From: Pedococcus aerophilus | Lineage (GTDB): Bacteria; Actinomycetota; Actinomycetes; Actinomycetales; Dermatophilaceae | Reading direction: 5' to 3' | DNA: 64,000 nt | Assembly: GCF_039532215.1 (NCBI RefSeq) | Contig: NZ_BAAARN010000001.1 | Location: 559,036-623,035 of the forward strand | Shown: one piece after another, positions 35,224 through 45,790 of the stretch | Layout of the letters: each line of letters opens with the position of its first letter | How positions within the stretch are numbered: position 1 is the first letter of the stretch | The notes under the pieces: generated by a model | Told to the model about the DNA's origin: nothing | Databases searched by the model: none | The model's input: the letters and a program-made list of their open reading frames with translations, nothing else | Program-made: the position numbers and the translations under genes

Positions 35224-35988
35224 ATGCCGACGACGCCTGCGCTGCTCGACCTGACCGGACGCACCGCTCTCGTGACCGGTGCGGCGAGCGGGATCGGCGC
35301 CTCCTGCGTCGAGCGGCTCGTGGCCGCCGGCGCCAGGGTGCACGCGGCGGACCGCGACAAGGAGGGCCTCGACCGGTTCTCCTCCCTCGCCGGGGTCGAG
35401 CTGCTGCCGACCGACCTGTCCGACCTGGCCGCCGTGGACCAGCTGCCTGGCGATGTCGACATCCTGGTCAACAACGCCGGCATCCAGCACGTGAGCCCGA
35501 TCCACGAGTTCCCCGTCGAGACCTGGGACCTGATCATCCGGCTCATGCTCACCTCGCCGTTCCGCCTCACGCGCCGCGTGCTCCCCCACATGTACGCGCA
35601 GGGGTTCGGGCGCATCATCAACGTCTCCAGCGTCCACGGCCTGCGGGCGAGCGCCTTCAAGGCGGCCTACGTCTCGGCCAAGCACGGCCTCGAGGGCCTG
35701 TCGAAGGTCACCGCCCTCGAGGGTGCCGAGCACGGGGTGACGAGCAACTGCGTCAACCCCGCCTACGTCCGCACCCCGCTGGTGGAGAAGCAGATCGCCG
35801 ACCAGGCCAAGACGCACGGCATCACCGAGGACGAGGTCGTCGCCAAGATCATGCTCGAGCCGGTGGCCGTCAAGCGGCTCGTGGAGGCCGACGAGGTCGC
35901 CGAGCTGGTGGCGTTCCTCTGCGGCCCCTCGGCCGCATCCGTGTCGGGTTCGTCCTTCGCGATGGACGGTGGCTGGACGGCCCACTGA
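35224..35988 (+). CDS. bdhA: SDR, probable 3-hydroxybutyrate dehydrogenase
   Basis: 254 residues, classical short-chain dehydrogenase. The cofactor motif is TGAASGIG, the structural motif is NNAGIQHVSPI, and the catalytic Ser-Tyr-Lys are in INVSSVHGLRAS...AAYVSAKHGLEG. The stretches NAGIQHVSPIHEFPVETWD, GLRASAFKAAYVSAKHG and CVNPAYVRTPLVEKQIADQA match D-3-hydroxybutyrate dehydrogenases, which oxidise 3-hydroxybutyrate to acetoacetate. A PucR/GAF regulator follows 29 bp downstream and may control it. Nearness to fadAB suits ketone-body or PHB use. Confidence 0.88.
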   Translation: MPTTPALLDLTGRTALVTGAASGIGASCVERLVAAGARVHAADRDKEGLDRFSSLAGVELLPTDLSDLAAVDQLPGDVDILVNNAGIQHVSPIHEFPVETWDLIIRLMLTSPFRLTRRVLPHMYAQGFGRIINVSSVHGLRASAFKAAYVSAKHGLEGLSKVTALEGAEHGVTSNCVNPAYVRTPLVEKQIADQAKTHGITEDEVVAKIMLEPVAVKRLVEADEVAELVAFLCGPSAASVSGSSFAMDGGWTAH

Positions 35989-36017
35989 CGGCACCAGCCG
36001 CCATAGGATCCGACTCG

Positions 36018-37868
36018 ATGGACGCCCACGACGACTCAGCGATGACCCTCCTGCGCCTGCTGGCCGAGGGTGCTCCCGCGTCGGAGCTCGGTGGCGTCCG
36101 GGACCCCGGGGGCGAGGCCCGCGAGCTGGCGCTGCGGGTGCGTGCCGCGTTCGACTCGCGTCGGCGCCGCGAGGCCGAGCTCACCGCCCTCGTCGAGACC
36201 GCCCGCGACCTCGCCGCCCTGCGCGACCCCAGCGGGATCCTCGAGGCCATCGTCCGCCGCGCCCGGACCCTCATCGGCACCGACGTCGCCTACCTCACGC
36301 TGTACGACCCCGAGGCCGGCGACACCTTCATGCGGGCCACCGACGGCTCGGTGTCCGTGGAGTTCCAGACGGTGCGGCTCTCCCTCGGCGACGGGCTCGG
36401 CGGGCTGGTGGCCTCGACCCACAAGCCGTACTGGAGCGCGGACTACCTCAACGACCACCGGTTCCAGCACACGGGGACCATCGACAGCGCGGTCGGCGAC
36501 GAGGGCCTGGTGTCCATCTGCGGGACTCCCCTGACCGTCGAGGACGAGTTCGTCGGGGTGCTGTTCGCGGCCAACCGCTCACCCCGGCCGTTCTCCCCCG
36601 ACCAGGTCGCCCTCCTCGGGTCGCTGGCCGCCCTGGCCGCCGTCTCGATCGTCCAGACCCGCAGCGCCGACGAGGTCCGGCGCCACACCGCCGGTGTGGA
36701 GCGGGCCGCCGCTGCTCACGACCGCTTCGCCGAGCTCGTCCTGGCCGGTGGCGGGGTCGACGACATCACCAAGGCCCTCGGCGACCTGCTGGGTGGCTGG
36801 GTGGTGCTGCTCGGCTCCGAGGGTGAGTGCCTGAGCACCCACGGCGACGCACCCTCGACCGACGACGCCCGCGCCGGCTCGCTCACCGACTCGGCCGTCG
36901 TCCGGATGACCCAGGCGTCCGGGCGGCTCGCCCACGACCCGGCCGGCGACCGGTGGGCCATCGGCGTCAAGGCACCGCAGACCCCCCTCGGCGTGCTGGT
37001 CCTGGGCGGTGTGGGGGTCCTCGACGACGCCGACCGGCGCACCGTCGAGCGCGCCTCGGTCGTGTCTGCCCTGGTCCTGCTCTTCGAGCGCACCGCCGCC
37101 GAGGCCGAGCAGCGCGTGCGCACCGACCTCGTGACCGACCTCGTCAGCGGCCGCGGCGACCCGCAGGCCCTGGCGTCCCGCGCGCGCGGCGAGGGCGTGG
37201 ACCCCTCGGTCCCCCACGCCGTGCTCGTGGCAGACGCGGACGACACGGTGCCGCGCCGCACCCTGCTGCTCGCCGCCCACGCCGCCGCCGGTCCCGACTC
37301 GGTCGTCGGCGAGCACGACGGACGTGTCGTGGCCCTCGTGCCCTCCGACGACGCCCACCAGTCCGCCGGTGAGCTCGCCCGTCGCCTGGGGCGACTGGGC
37401 CGGGTCAGCGTCGGAGCCGCCGGACCGGTCAGCCTCGCCGACGACGTGCCCGCCACCTGGGCCGAGGCGGTGCGGACCGTGCAGGCGCTGGAGTCCCTCG
37501 GGCTCGGCGGCACCGGAGCGAGCTCGGCCCACCTCGGCTTCGCCGGTCTCGTCGTGGGCTCGGCCCCCGACGTCGACGGGTACGTCACCGACCACCTCGG
37601 CCCGCTGCTCGACTACGACGCCAAGCGTGGGTCCGAGCTGGTCAAGACGCTCCAGGCCTACTTCGACGCCGGTGGCAGCCCGCGGCACGCCGCGACGCAG
37701 CTGCACGTGCACGTCAACACCGTCAGCCAGCGCCTCGAACGCATCGCGGCACTGCTCGGACCGCACTGGCAGCAGCCGGATCCCGCCCTGGAGCTGCAGC
37801 TGGCGCTGCGGCTGCGGCGGCTCAGTGCAGGCGCGTCGCCAGCGACGTCGCCACCGCGTCGGCGGTGA
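36018..37868 (+). CDS. GAF-domain, PucR-type transcriptional regulator
   Basis: 616 residues. A GAF domain (about 70-215: [37 protein letters not shown] and [28 protein letters not shown]) is followed by a middle sensor/GGDEF-like region. The PucR C-terminal HTH is [42 protein letters not shown]. This domain order is common next to 3-hydroxybutyrate dehydrogenase genes and suggests a local regulator responding to a small metabolite. The C-terminus overlaps the 3' end of the convergent dxs gene by 47 bp. Confidence 0.88.
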   Translation: MDAHDDSAMTLLRLLAEGAPASELGGVRDPGGEARELALRVRAAFDSRRRREAELTALVETARDLAALRDPSGILEAIVRRARTLIGTDVAYLTLYDPEAGDTFMRATDGSVSVEFQTVRLSLGDGLGGLVASTHKPYWSADYLNDHRFQHTGTIDSAVGDEGLVSICGTPLTVEDEFVGVLFAANRSPRPFSPDQVALLGSLAALAAVSIVQTRSADEVRRHTAGVERAAAAHDRFAELVLAGGGVDDITKALGDLLGGWVVLLGSEGECLSTHGDAPSTDDARAGSLTDSAVVRMTQASGRLAHDPAGDRWAIGVKAPQTPLGVLVLGGVGVLDDADRRTVERASVVSALVLLFERTAAEAEQRVRTDLVTDLVSGRGDPQALASRARGEGVDPSVPHAVLVADADDTVPRRTLLLAAHAAAGPDSVVGEHDGRVVALVPSDDAHQSAGELARRLGRLGRVSVGAAGPVSLADDVPATWAEAVRTVQALESLGLGGTGASSAHLGFAGLVVGSAPDVDGYVTDHLGPLLDYDAKRGSELVKTLQAYFDAGGSPRHAATQLHVHVNTVSQRLERIAALLGPHWQQPDPALELQLALRLRRLSAGASPATSPPRRR

Positions 37869-39690
37869 GCCCCAGCTCGTCGAGGAGCTGACCGCGCGAG
37901 GCGTGGTCCAGGAACGACTTCGGTATGCCGTGCAGGTGCACCGGCTGCTCGAGCCCCGCCGCGCGGAGGGCGACCGTGACGGCCACCCCCACGCCGCTCG
38001 TGACGAGGTTGTCCTCGACGACCGCGACGGCACCGGCGTAGCGCGCCAGCTCGACCAGGTCGTCGCTCACGGGCAGCACCCAGCGCGGGTCGACGGCAGT
38101 GACCCGCAGGCCCTGGGCCTCGAGCTTCTGCGCCACCTCGACCGACAGGGCGGCGAACGCCCCGACACCGACGACGAGCACGTCGCAGCCGTCCGTCGAG
38201 GTCTCGTGCAGGACGTCGAGCGCACCCACCTGGCGCACCGCCGGCACCGGCTCCCCCACGTCGCCCTTCGGGAACCGGATCACGGTCGGGGCGTCGGCCA
38301 CGTCCACGGCCTCGCGCAGCTGCATACGGACCTGCTGTCCGTCGCGCGGGGCGGCGAGGCGCAGGCCGGGCACGATGGAGGCGATCGCCATGTCCCACAT
38401 GCCGTTGTGCGACGCACCGTCGCTACCGGTGACCCCGGCGCGGTCGAGGACGAACGTGACCCCGGCGTGGTGCAGCGCCGCGTCCATAAGCAGCTGGTCG
38501 AACGCCCGGTTGAGGAACGTCGCGTAGACCGCCACCACGGGGTGCAGCCCGGCGAACGCGAGCCCGCTCGCCATGGTCGTCGCGTGCTGCTCGGCGATGC
38601 CGACGTCGAAGACGCGGTCGGGGTAGGCCGCGGCGAACCCGTCCAGGCCCACGGGGATGAGCATGGCCGCGGTGAGCGCGACGAGGTCGGGCCGCTCGGC
38701 ACCGAGGGCCACCATCTCGTCGTTGAACTCGTCGGTCCAGATGCGGCCGCTGACCTCGAACGGCAGCCCCGTCTCGGGGTTGAACTTGCCGACGCCGTGG
38801 AACTGGTCGGCGTCGTCGTTGATGGCCGGGTCGTAGCCGCGGCCCTTCTGCGTGATCACGTGGACGAGCACGGGGCCGCCGAAGGCGCGCGCCCGGCGCA
38901 GCGCCGCCTCGACCGCGGGCTCGTCGTGCCCGTCGATGGGGCCGAGGTACTTCAGGCCGAGGTCCTCGAACATCCCCTGCGGGGCGACGATGTCCTTGAT
39001 GCCCTTCTTCATGCCGTGCAACGTCTCGTACATCGCGCCGCCCACGACGGGGGTGCGGTGCAGCGTGTTCTTGCCCCAGTCGAGGAAACGCTCGTACCCG
39101 CGCGTCGTGCGCAGCGTGGCGAGGTGCTCGGCGAGGCCCCCGATGGTCGGGGCGTAGGAGCGCTCGTTGTCGTTGACGATGATGGTCAGCGGCAGGTCCT
39201 TGTCGGCGGCGATGTTGTTGATCGCCTCCCACGCCATGCCTCCGGTGAGTGCCCCGTCACCGATCACCGCGACCGTATGGCGCCCACGCTCGCCCTTGAG
39301 GCGGCGCGCCTTGGCGATGCCGTCGGCCCAGGACAGGGCCGTCGAGGCGTGCGAGTTCTCGACGACGTCGTGCTCGGACTCGGCGCGGCTCGGGTAGCCG
39401 GAGAGCCCTCCCTGCTTCTTGAGCTTGCTGAAGTCGTGGCGGCCGGTGAGCAGCTTGTGGACGTAGGACTGGTGACCGGTGTCGAAGACGATCGTGTCGC
39501 GGGGGCTGTCGAAGACCCGGTGCAGCGCGATGGTCAGCTCGACGACGCCGAGGTTCGGCCCGAGGTGCCCGCCGGTCTTGGACACCGACTCCACGAGGAA
39601 CGAGCGGATCTCCTCGGCGAGCTCGGTGACCTCGGGCGCAGGCAGCGCCTTGAGGTCGGCGGGGCTCTTGATCGTCTCGAGCAGTCCCAC
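37822..39690 (-). CDS. dxs: 1-deoxy-D-xylulose-5-phosphate synthase
   Basis: 622 residues, first enzyme of the MEP isoprenoid pathway (pyruvate plus glyceraldehyde-3-phosphate to DXP; thiamine diphosphate and Mg). N-terminal [18 protein letters not shown] and the ThDP motif [32 protein letters not shown] are present. The Dxs-specific YLGPIDGHD follows, then [22 protein letters not shown] and [23 protein letters not shown] in the pyrimidine-binding domain. A transketolase C-terminal domain ends at LATRLH. GTG start at 39690. Monocistronic; its 3' end overlaps the convergent PucR gene. Confidence 0.96.
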   Translation of the reverse strand: MGLLETIKSPADLKALPAPEVTELAEEIRSFLVESVSKTGGHLGPNLGVVELTIALHRVFDSPRDTIVFDTGHQSYVHKLLTGRHDFSKLKKQGGLSGYPSRAESEHDVVENSHASTALSWADGIAKARRLKGERGRHTVAVIGDGALTGGMAWEAINNIAADKDLPLTIIVNDNERSYAPTIGGLAEHLATLRTTRGYERFLDWGKNTLHRTPVVGGAMYETLHGMKKGIKDIVAPQGMFEDLGLKYLGPIDGHDEPAVEAALRRARAFGGPVLVHVITQKGRGYDPAINDDADQFHGVGKFNPETGLPFEVSGRIWTDEFNDEMVALGAERPDLVALTAAMLIPVGLDGFAAAYPDRVFDVGIAEQHATTMASGLAFAGLHPVVAVYATFLNRAFDQLLMDAALHHAGVTFVLDRAGVTGSDGASHNGMWDMAIASIVPGLRLAAPRDGQQVRMQLREAVDVADAPTVIRFPKGDVGEPVPAVRQVGALDVLHETSTDGCDVLVVGVGAFAALSVEVAQKLEAQGLRVTAVDPRWVLPVSDDLVELARYAGAVAVVEDNLVTSGVGVAVTVALRAAGLEQPVHLHGIPKSFLDHASRGQLLDELGLTADAVATSLATRLH

Positions 39691-39791
39691 GCGGGGCCGT
39701 CCTTTCACGCAGTCGGTTCGCCCGGTCCACCGTCCGAGGTCCATGGGACGGGTCACCGCATCGGGCAAGCGACTGAGTCTAAGCGGTGGCG

Positions 39792-41903
39792 CTAGGCCCT
39801 GCCGCCACGCACCCTGACCTCGATGCTTTGGGGCACCCCGGTCACGTCGACCTGTCCGTCCCGGTCAACGCTCACGGTGACCGTGGCGTCCCCGACCCGA
39901 AGGCCCTCGACGCGCAGCGCCCCGAACGGCGCCGGGACGACGGGGTCGATGTCGATGGTCCCGGCCGGGACGTCGGCCCGCAGCCCGAGGGCCACCGTGA
40001 CCAGCGCGCCGGCGGACGCCGCGGACCACGCCTGCGGACGGCAGGAGGCCGGGTAGGGCGAGGGCCGCCCCATCATGGGCAGGCCCGAGTAGAGCTCGGG
40101 CCAGCGGTAGTCGAAGGCCTCGGCGGAGGCGACGAGCGACTTGGCGACGAGGGCGCTCTCGGCCCGATGTCCTTCTCGCGCCAGGCCCAGCGCCGCGATG
40201 GCGGTGTCATGGGTCCAGATCGACCCGGTGTGGTAGCCGATGGGGTTGAACCCGCCGTTCCCGCTGCCCATGGTCCGGATGCCGAACTCGTCGAGGAGCT
40301 CCTCCCCGGTCAGCTGGGCGGCGACCGAGGCGGACTCGGCCTCGGTGAGCACCCCGGTGCCGAGCACGTGGCCCATGTTGGAGCCGAGCCCGTCGACAGC
40401 GTCGCCGTGGCCGTCGAGCGCGATGGCGAGGTAGCGCCCGGCGTCGGTCTGCACCCAGAAGCGGTCGGCGATCCGCTCGCGGAGCTCCTTGGCCTGGCGT
40501 TCCGCGTCGTCGCCGCCGTCCTCGCCCAGGGCGCGCAGGAGGCGAGCCGCGCCGGAGAGCGCCTCGACGGCATACGCCTGCGCCTCGACGAGGGCGATGG
40601 GGGCGTCGGCGATGCGCCCGTCGCGCCAGCGGATCGAGTCCCCGGAGTCCTTCCACCCCTGGTTTGCCAGGCCGGTGCCCGAGGTGTCGAGGTACTTGAG
40701 GAGGCCATCGTCGTCGGGACGCCCGTCGGTGGTGAGCCACTGGAGGGCGGCGCGCAGGTTGGGCAGGAGGGCGCGGACCTCGTCCTCGGCCATCCCCCAC
40801 TGCCACGCCTCGACGAGCAGCGTCACCCAGAGCGCGGTGGCGTCGACCGTGCCGTAGTAGACCGGCGGGAGTGCCAGCCCGCTCTCGGGATCGAGGTATG
40901 CCGTGCGGCGCAGCTCGTGGGGGATCTTGCCCGGCGCCTCGGCGCTGCGGGGGTCGACGACCTTGCCCTGGCGGCGTGCGAGCACCCGCAGCGTGCCGCC
41001 GGCGAGGTCGGTGCCGAAGGGCAGCATCATGCGGGCGGCCCAGATCGAGTCGCGGCCGAAAAGCGTGAGGTACCAAGGGGTTCCGGCTGCGGCGAAGACG
41101 TCAGCGGCGTCGTCGGGGTCGCGCAGCAGGAGGTGCTGGAGGTCGTCCATCGCGTGCTCCACGAGGTGGCGCAGTCGCGGGTCGTCGGCGACGACCTCGA
41201 CCGAGTCCCAGGACACGGCGGAGTGGCCGGGGTCGGCGTCGAGGACCGACGCCGCGTCGCGGGTCGCCTCGACCCGCATCGTGGCGACGGTGCTGCCCCC
41301 GGGCTCGACCGACATCTCCAGCTCGACCACGGCCCGGTCGTCGGTGACGACGACGGCGGAAGGCGCGGGGTCGAACTCGACCCGGCCGGTGTGCCGCTCG
41401 AAGGAGAAGACCAGGGCGTCCCCGTCGCGGGACGGCGCCACGGCGGGGTGGACCACGTGGCCGGCCTTGACCGAGCCGATCGGGGCGCCGTCGCCCGCGA
41501 GCTCGACGGCCACCGTGGCGGTGACGGTCTCGCTGGCGCGGGACGTGAGGACCAGGCGCTCGACCATGGCCCCGTCCTCGAGCAGTCGGGTGCGGTGCAC
41601 CTCCACCGTCGGGTCCGGGCCGGGGTTGCCGAGGTTGCGCGCCGACAGCACGAACTCCGCGCGGGCACCGCTGGCTCCCTGCGCCACGAACGCCGGGGCC
41701 TCCCCGTCGATGCGGACGGTCGCGGTGCCGAGCACGCGGACGTCGTCGACGTAGAGCCCGTGCGAGGTCGAGGGCTCGATGTCGCCACAGGTCCCGGACA
41801 ACGCCGTGGCATTGCCGTTGGCGCAGATGTTGAGCTGGTGGAGCCAGGGCTGGCGCGGCGGGACGGCCGCGTCGGACACCTCCGGCGACTCGTGGTCGGA
41901 CAC
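39792..41903 (-). CDS. Glycogen-debranching-type amylo-alpha-1,6-glucosidase
   Basis: A 703-residue cytoplasmic glycoside hydrolase. An N-terminal glycogen-debranching domain ([28 protein letters not shown], about 1-200) is followed by an (alpha/alpha)6 catalytic domain. That domain shows [72 protein letters not shown] and [26 protein letters not shown]. The family trims branched alpha-glucans. It is divergent from the LacI-type regulator and shares its operator region with a sugar ABC operon, so maltodextrin or a similar oligosaccharide is the likely substrate. No signal peptide. Confidence 0.88.
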   Translation of the reverse strand: MSDHESPEVSDAAVPPRQPWLHQLNICANGNATALSGTCGDIEPSTSHGLYVDDVRVLGTATVRIDGEAPAFVAQGASGARAEFVLSARNLGNPGPDPTVEVHRTRLLEDGAMVERLVLTSRASETVTATVAVELAGDGAPIGSVKAGHVVHPAVAPSRDGDALVFSFERHTGRVEFDPAPSAVVVTDDRAVVELEMSVEPGGSTVATMRVEATRDAASVLDADPGHSAVSWDSVEVVADDPRLRHLVEHAMDDLQHLLLRDPDDAADVFAAAGTPWYLTLFGRDSIWAARMMLPFGTDLAGGTLRVLARRQGKVVDPRSAEAPGKIPHELRRTAYLDPESGLALPPVYYGTVDATALWVTLLVEAWQWGMAEDEVRALLPNLRAALQWLTTDGRPDDDGLLKYLDTSGTGLANQGWKDSGDSIRWRDGRIADAPIALVEAQAYAVEALSGAARLLRALGEDGGDDAERQAKELRERIADRFWVQTDAGRYLAIALDGHGDAVDGLGSNMGHVLGTGVLTEAESASVAAQLTGEELLDEFGIRTMGSGNGGFNPIGYHTGSIWTHDTAIAALGLAREGHRAESALVAKSLVASAEAFDYRWPELYSGLPMMGRPSPYPASCRPQAWSAASAGALVTVALGLRADVPAGTIDIDPVVPAPFGALRVEGLRVGDATVTVSVDRDGQVDVTGVPQSIEVRVRGGRA

Positions 41904-42050
41904 CTGTGGGCCTTCTCTCCGTTGACGTCAGGGCAGGTCAGCGAGCTGTGGACCGTGTCGTGGAACGACGTCCCGGGGCTCGGTCGGTTCCGGCGTGCCA
42001 TCCCATCATGCTCTTGACGACGCCGGGTGCGTAGAGCATGCTCGCTTTTA

Positions 42051-42064
42051 TTGGAACGTTCAAA
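42051..42064. promoter_or_regulatory. LacI-family operator, copy 1
   Basis: TTGGAACGTTCAAA, an inverted repeat centred on CG with an 8-bp perfect core (GAACGTTC). It lies between the divergent debranching-enzyme and lacI-type genes and fits operators bound by LacI-family repressors. Confidence 0.7.
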
Positions 42065-42073
42065 CCCCTTCGG

Positions 42074-42088
42074 ATTTGAACGATCACA
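42074..42088. promoter_or_regulatory. LacI-family operator, copy 2 (half-conserved)
   Basis: ATTTGAACGATCACA carries the same TTTGAACG half as the first copy, with a weaker second half. The centres are about 24 bp apart, close to two helical turns, which would allow cooperative binding. It ends 18 bp before the regulator's ATG. Confidence 0.5.
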
Positions 42089-42106
42089 TCGCAAGGGAGC
42101 GAGCCG

Positions 42107-43210
42107 ATGACGGGACTGACGGGTGTCGCCGCGACGCCGTCGACGCGCGCCACCATCGTCGACGTCGCCCGTGCCGCCCAGGTGTCCCGCCAGACCGTGA
42201 GCAACGTCCTCAACCGCCCGGACAAGGTCGCCGCCCCCACGCTCGAGCGGGTGCGTGCGGAGATCGCCCGGCTCGGCTTCACCCCCCACGTCACCGCCCA
42301 GCAGCTGCGTCGCCGCAAGGCCGCCGCCTTCGGCTTCGAGGTGAACCCCTCGGGCCACGGGAAGATGGGGCACATCCTCGACGAGTTCCTCGTCCAGCTC
42401 ACCGTCGCCGCCCCCGACCACGGCTCGCACCTCATGGTGTTCGCCCCGGACGCCGAGGACGTCATCGAGGGATACCGCCAGACGCTGGCGACCGGCCTCG
42501 TCGACGGGTTCGTGCTGGCCGACACCCGGCGCGGCGACCCCCGACCGCAGTGGCTCCTCGACCACGACGTCCCTTTCGTGTCCTTCGGCCGCGTGTGGGA
42601 CCTGCCCGACCTGCACCAGTGGGTCGACGTCGACGGCGGCGCCGGTGTGCGCCAGGGCGTGGCCCACCTCGTCGAGGCCGGCTACGACCGGATCGGCTTC
42701 CTCGGCTGGCCGTCGGGCTCCCCCGTCGGTGACGACCGCCGCAGCGGTTGGCTCGCCGGCCTGGCGGACGCCGGACGCAGCGACCCCGACGAGGCCGAGG
42801 CCGAGGAGTCCGTCCAGGACCTCGACCAGGCGACCGCCGCCGCCGAGCGGCTGCTCGCCCGCCTCGGTCCCGGCAGCGCCGTCGTGTGCGCCTCGGACAT
42901 GCTCGCCCTCGGTGCCGTCCGCGCTGCCCGCAACGCCGGGCTGGCCCTGGGCCCGGACGTCGGGGTGGTCGGGTTCGACGACACCGACGTGGCCGAGGCC
43001 CTGTCCGTCACCAGCATCCGACAGCCCATCGCCGAGGCGGCCCGCACCGCCTGGCAGATGCTCCTGTCCCCCCGAAGCACCGAACCGGTCCTGCTCACTC
43101 CCGAGCTCACGGTTCGTTCCAGCAGCACCCGCACCCCCCACCCACCCCGGACGGCCACCGATCCGGACACCACTGGCACGGCACACGGCCGTCGAAAGGA
43201 CACACCATGA
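42107..43210 (+). CDS. LacI-family transcriptional regulator
   Basis: 367 residues. The HTH and hinge are ATIVDVARAAQVSRQTVSNVLNRPDKVAAPTLERVRAEIARLGFTPHVTAQQLRRRK (about 13-66). A periplasmic-binding-like effector domain follows (YDRIGFLGWPSGSPVGDDRRSGWLAGL, VVCASDMLALGAVRAARNAGLALGPDVGVVGFDDTDVAEALSVTSIRQP). It is the likely repressor of both the sugar ABC operon it heads and the divergent debranching gene. Two LacI-type operators lie just upstream. The stop overlaps the next ATG (ATGA), so the regulator is made from the operon it controls. Confidence 0.93.
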   Translation: MTGLTGVAATPSTRATIVDVARAAQVSRQTVSNVLNRPDKVAAPTLERVRAEIARLGFTPHVTAQQLRRRKAAAFGFEVNPSGHGKMGHILDEFLVQLTVAAPDHGSHLMVFAPDAEDVIEGYRQTLATGLVDGFVLADTRRGDPRPQWLLDHDVPFVSFGRVWDLPDLHQWVDVDGGAGVRQGVAHLVEAGYDRIGFLGWPSGSPVGDDRRSGWLAGLADAGRSDPDEAEAEESVQDLDQATAAAERLLARLGPGSAVVCASDMLALGAVRAARNAGLALGPDVGVVGFDDTDVAEALSVTSIRQPIAEAARTAWQMLLSPRSTEPVLLTPELTVRSSSTRTPHPPRTATDPDTTGTAHGRRKDTP

Positions 43211-44466
43211 CGCCATACAGGAACCGCCCCACCCGGACCGCCTTCGCGGTCTGCCTGACCGCGGGGGCCCTGGTCCTCGGCGCCTGCTCGGGCGGCGGCG
43301 GCTTCGACGAGGGCTCCAGCGCCTCGCCGAGCAGCCAGAGCGGACCCGTGACGCTGAAGTTCATGATCACGTCCAACGGCCCGGCTGACGTCAAGCTCCA
43401 GCAGGACACCGTCAAGGCGTGGGAGACCAAGTCCGGCAACAAGGTCGAGATCGTCGCGGCCTCCGACATGAACCAGCAGCTGAGCCAGGGCTTCGCGGCC
43501 GGTTCGCCGCCGGACGTCTTCTTCACCGACGCCAACGTGTTCCCGACCTACGCGAAGGCCGGCAACCTGTTCCCCTACGGCGACAAGCTCGCCAACAAGG
43601 AGGACTTCTACGAGGGCCTGACCAAGACCTTCACCTACGAGGACAAGCTGTACTGCGCCCCGAAGGACTTCTCCGCACTCGCCCTGATCATCAACACCGA
43701 CATGTGGAAGGAAGCCGGCCTCACCGAGGCCGACGTCCCGAAGACGTGGGCGGACCTCGAGGCCGTCGCCAAGAAGCTCACCACCGACAAGCACGTCGGC
43801 CTCGTCATCGGCGACACCCGTGACCGCGTGGGCGCCTTCATGAAGCAGGCCGGCGGCTGGATCGTCAACGAGGACCAGACCCAGGTCACCGCGGACTCCC
43901 CCGAGAACCTCGCGGGCCTCAAGGAGGTCCAGAAGCTCCTCGCGAGCAAGACGACCGCCTTCCCGAAGGGTGTCGACGCAGGATGGGGCGGTGAGGCCTT
44001 CGGCAAGGGCTCGACCGCGATGACCATCGAGGGCAACTGGATCAAGGGCGCCCTCAAGGCCGACTTCCCGAACGTCAAGTACATGGCTGCCGAGCTCCCG
44101 GAGGGCCCGGCCGGCAAGGGCACGCTGAGCTTCACCCAGTGCTACGGCATCGCCGCGGACAGCAAGAACCAGGCTGCTGCGATCGACCTCGTGAACTACC
44201 TCTCGACGGCCGAGCCGTCCCTGGCGCTGGCCAAGGGCCTGGGCGTCATCCCGCCGATCAAGTCCGCCGAGGCCGGCTACAAGGAGGCGTTCCCGGACGA
44301 CGCGGCGTTCCTCGCCGGCGCCGAGTACGCCCAGGGCCCGGTCACCGTGGCCGGCATGGACCCGGTGCTCAAGGACTTCGACACCCAGCTCGCCGGCCTG
44401 CCGGGCGCTGACCCGAAGGGGATGCTCGAGCGCCTCCAGAAGAACGGCGAAGCCGTCCTGAAGTAG
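43207..44466 (+). CDS. Sugar ABC transporter substrate-binding lipoprotein
   Basis: A 419-residue extracellular solute-binding protein (maltose-type). It has a lipoprotein signal peptide (RNRPTRTAFAVCLTAGALVLGAC) with lipobox L-G-A-C. The mature protein has VTLKFMITSNGPADVKLQQDTVKAWETKSGNKVEIVAASDMNQQLSQGFAAGSPPDVFFTDANVFPTYAKAGNL, the typical opening of family 1 binding proteins. Coupled to the LacI-type gene by ATGA. A strong hairpin follows at 44474-44513 before the permease genes. Confidence 0.93.
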   Translation: MTPYRNRPTRTAFAVCLTAGALVLGACSGGGGFDEGSSASPSSQSGPVTLKFMITSNGPADVKLQQDTVKAWETKSGNKVEIVAASDMNQQLSQGFAAGSPPDVFFTDANVFPTYAKAGNLFPYGDKLANKEDFYEGLTKTFTYEDKLYCAPKDFSALALIINTDMWKEAGLTEADVPKTWADLEAVAKKLTTDKHVGLVIGDTRDRVGAFMKQAGGWIVNEDQTQVTADSPENLAGLKEVQKLLASKTTAFPKGVDAGWGGEAFGKGSTAMTIEGNWIKGALKADFPNVKYMAAELPEGPAGKGTLSFTQCYGIAADSKNQAAAIDLVNYLSTAEPSLALAKGLGVIPPIKSAEAGYKEAFPDDAAFLAGAEYAQGPVTVAGMDPVLKDFDTQLAGLPGADPKGMLERLQKNGEAVLK

Positions 44467-44473
44467 CCAGACC

Positions 44474-44513
44474 CGGTGCCCGCGCGAGGCTCCCCCGTTC
44501 CGCGCGGGCACCG
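44474..44513 (+). terminator. Intercistronic hairpin after the binding-protein gene
   Basis: A 13-bp stem (CGGTGCCCGCGCG at 44474-44486 with 44501-44513), 8 bp after the stop. A second hairpin (CGCCCCG/CGGGGCG near 44545-44570) follows. In binding-protein operons such structures stabilise the upstream message or partly end transcription, giving more binding protein than permease. Confidence 0.75.
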
Positions 44514-44623
44514 TCTCCACCCAGCCGCCGGGCGAGCCCCTGCTCGCCCCGCGGCACCACGGGGCGGGCCGACCGCCTCTCCCGTGGGCACCACGGGGCA
44601 TCGACGCGACCAAAAGGGGTCCC

Positions 44624-45790
44624 ATGCGACGCGGTACCAACTCGGCCAAGGCCGCCGAGGCACGCTCTGGGTGGTTGTTCATCACCCCGATGATCGTGAT
44701 CCTCGGACTGTTCCTCGTGTTCCCGATCCTCATCGCCTTCTGGGTGAGCATCAGCGACTGGGCTGGACGCGGCTCTCCCCTGGCGGGGACCGTGAACTTC
44801 GTCGGCGCGGACAACTACAAGCAGCTGATCGGCGAGGACTCTCTGGCCCGCAGCGACTTCGCGACCTCGATCCGCAACAACTTCTACTACGTGCTGCTCG
44901 TGGTGCCGATCCAGACGGTCCTCGCGCTCGCGCTCGCGCTGCTGCTCAACCAGCGACGGCTCAAGGGCCTGAGCTTCTTCCGCACCGCCTACTACTTCCC
45001 CTCCGTGACGAGCTCGGTCGCGATCGCGTCGGTGTTCCTGTTCCTGTTCGCCGGGGCCGGCACCGTCAACGCGTTGCTGTCGTTCGTCGGCATCAAGGGC
45101 CCGAACTGGTTCGCCGACCCGCGTGGCATCGGCCACCTCGTCCTCAACGGGATCGGGATCGGCAAGGACGGCCAGGGCCCGGCGTCGATGACGGACAACG
45201 GCTTCTTCAGCCTCACCTGGTGGGACTGGGTGTCCGGGCCGTCGATCGCGATGTGCACGATCATCTTCCTGGTCATCTGGGTCTCCGCCGGTGGCTACAT
45301 GCTCTTGTTCCTCGCCGCCCTCCAGAGCATCCCCGGTGACGTCTACGAGGCTGCGTCGATCGACGGCGCCGGCCCGATCCGCACCAACTGGTCGGTCGTC
45401 ATCCCGCAGCTCAAGCCGACCCTGTTCACGGTGCTGACCCTGGGGTTGATCGGCACCTGGCAGGTGTTCGACCAGATCTACATCATGTCCAAGGGCAACC
45501 CCGGCAAGACGACGCTGACGCCCGCCTTCCTCGCCTACGACAGCTCGATCAACAACGGCGAGTGGGGCCAGGGCACGGCGATGTCCTTCATCCTCTTCGG
45601 GATCATCCTCGTGATGACCGGCATCCAGTGGCTGCTGCTGCGAGATCGCGACACCCCGCGGCGCAAGCCGTGGAAGCGAGGGGGTGGCCCCGCCACCCCC
45701 GGCCCGGTCAACCCCGGCCCGCAGCGGGCCCTCGGGCAGGCGACGGTCGGCACCACCAGCGCCACCTCGACGACGGGACCGATGTCATGA
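44624..45790 (+). CDS. Sugar ABC transporter permease (MalF type)
   Basis: 388 residues with six core membrane segments: GWLFITPMIVILGLFLVFPILIAFWVSISDW first, then NNFYYVLLVVPIQTVLALALALLLNQ and so on. The EAA loop is YEAASIDGAGPIRTNWSVVIPQLKPTLFTVL. A basic, Pro/Thr-rich C-terminal tail of about 40 residues is longer than usual. It pairs with the next permease, whose ATG overlaps its stop (ATGA). No ATP-binding subunit is in the operon, so a shared MsmK/MsiK-type ATPase elsewhere is expected. Confidence 0.93.
   Translation: MRRGTNSAKAAEARSGWLFITPMIVILGLFLVFPILIAFWVSISDWAGRGSPLAGTVNFVGADNYKQLIGEDSLARSDFATSIRNNFYYVLLVVPIQTVLALALALLLNQRRLKGLSFFRTAYYFPSVTSSVAIASVFLFLFAGAGTVNALLSFVGIKGPNWFADPRGIGHLVLNGIGIGKDGQGPASMTDNGFFSLTWWDWVSGPSIAMCTIIFLVIWVSAGGYMLLFLAALQSIPGDVYEAASIDGAGPIRTNWSVVIPQLKPTLFTVLTLGLIGTWQVFDQIYIMSKGNPGKTTLTPAFLAYDSSINNGEWGQGTAMSFILFGIILVMTGIQWLLLRDRDTPRRKPWKRGGGPATPGPVNPGPQRALGQATVGTTSATSTTGPMS

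Noticed and set aside
37324-39795. 823-residue open frame on the plus strand
   Set aside because: Shadow of dxs and of the PucR-type gene in another frame.
41345-41365. Further motif copy near 41350
   Set aside because: ACGGCGGAAGGCG lies inside the debranching-enzyme coding sequence and matches only the weak copy 3, not the consensus end AAGACG.
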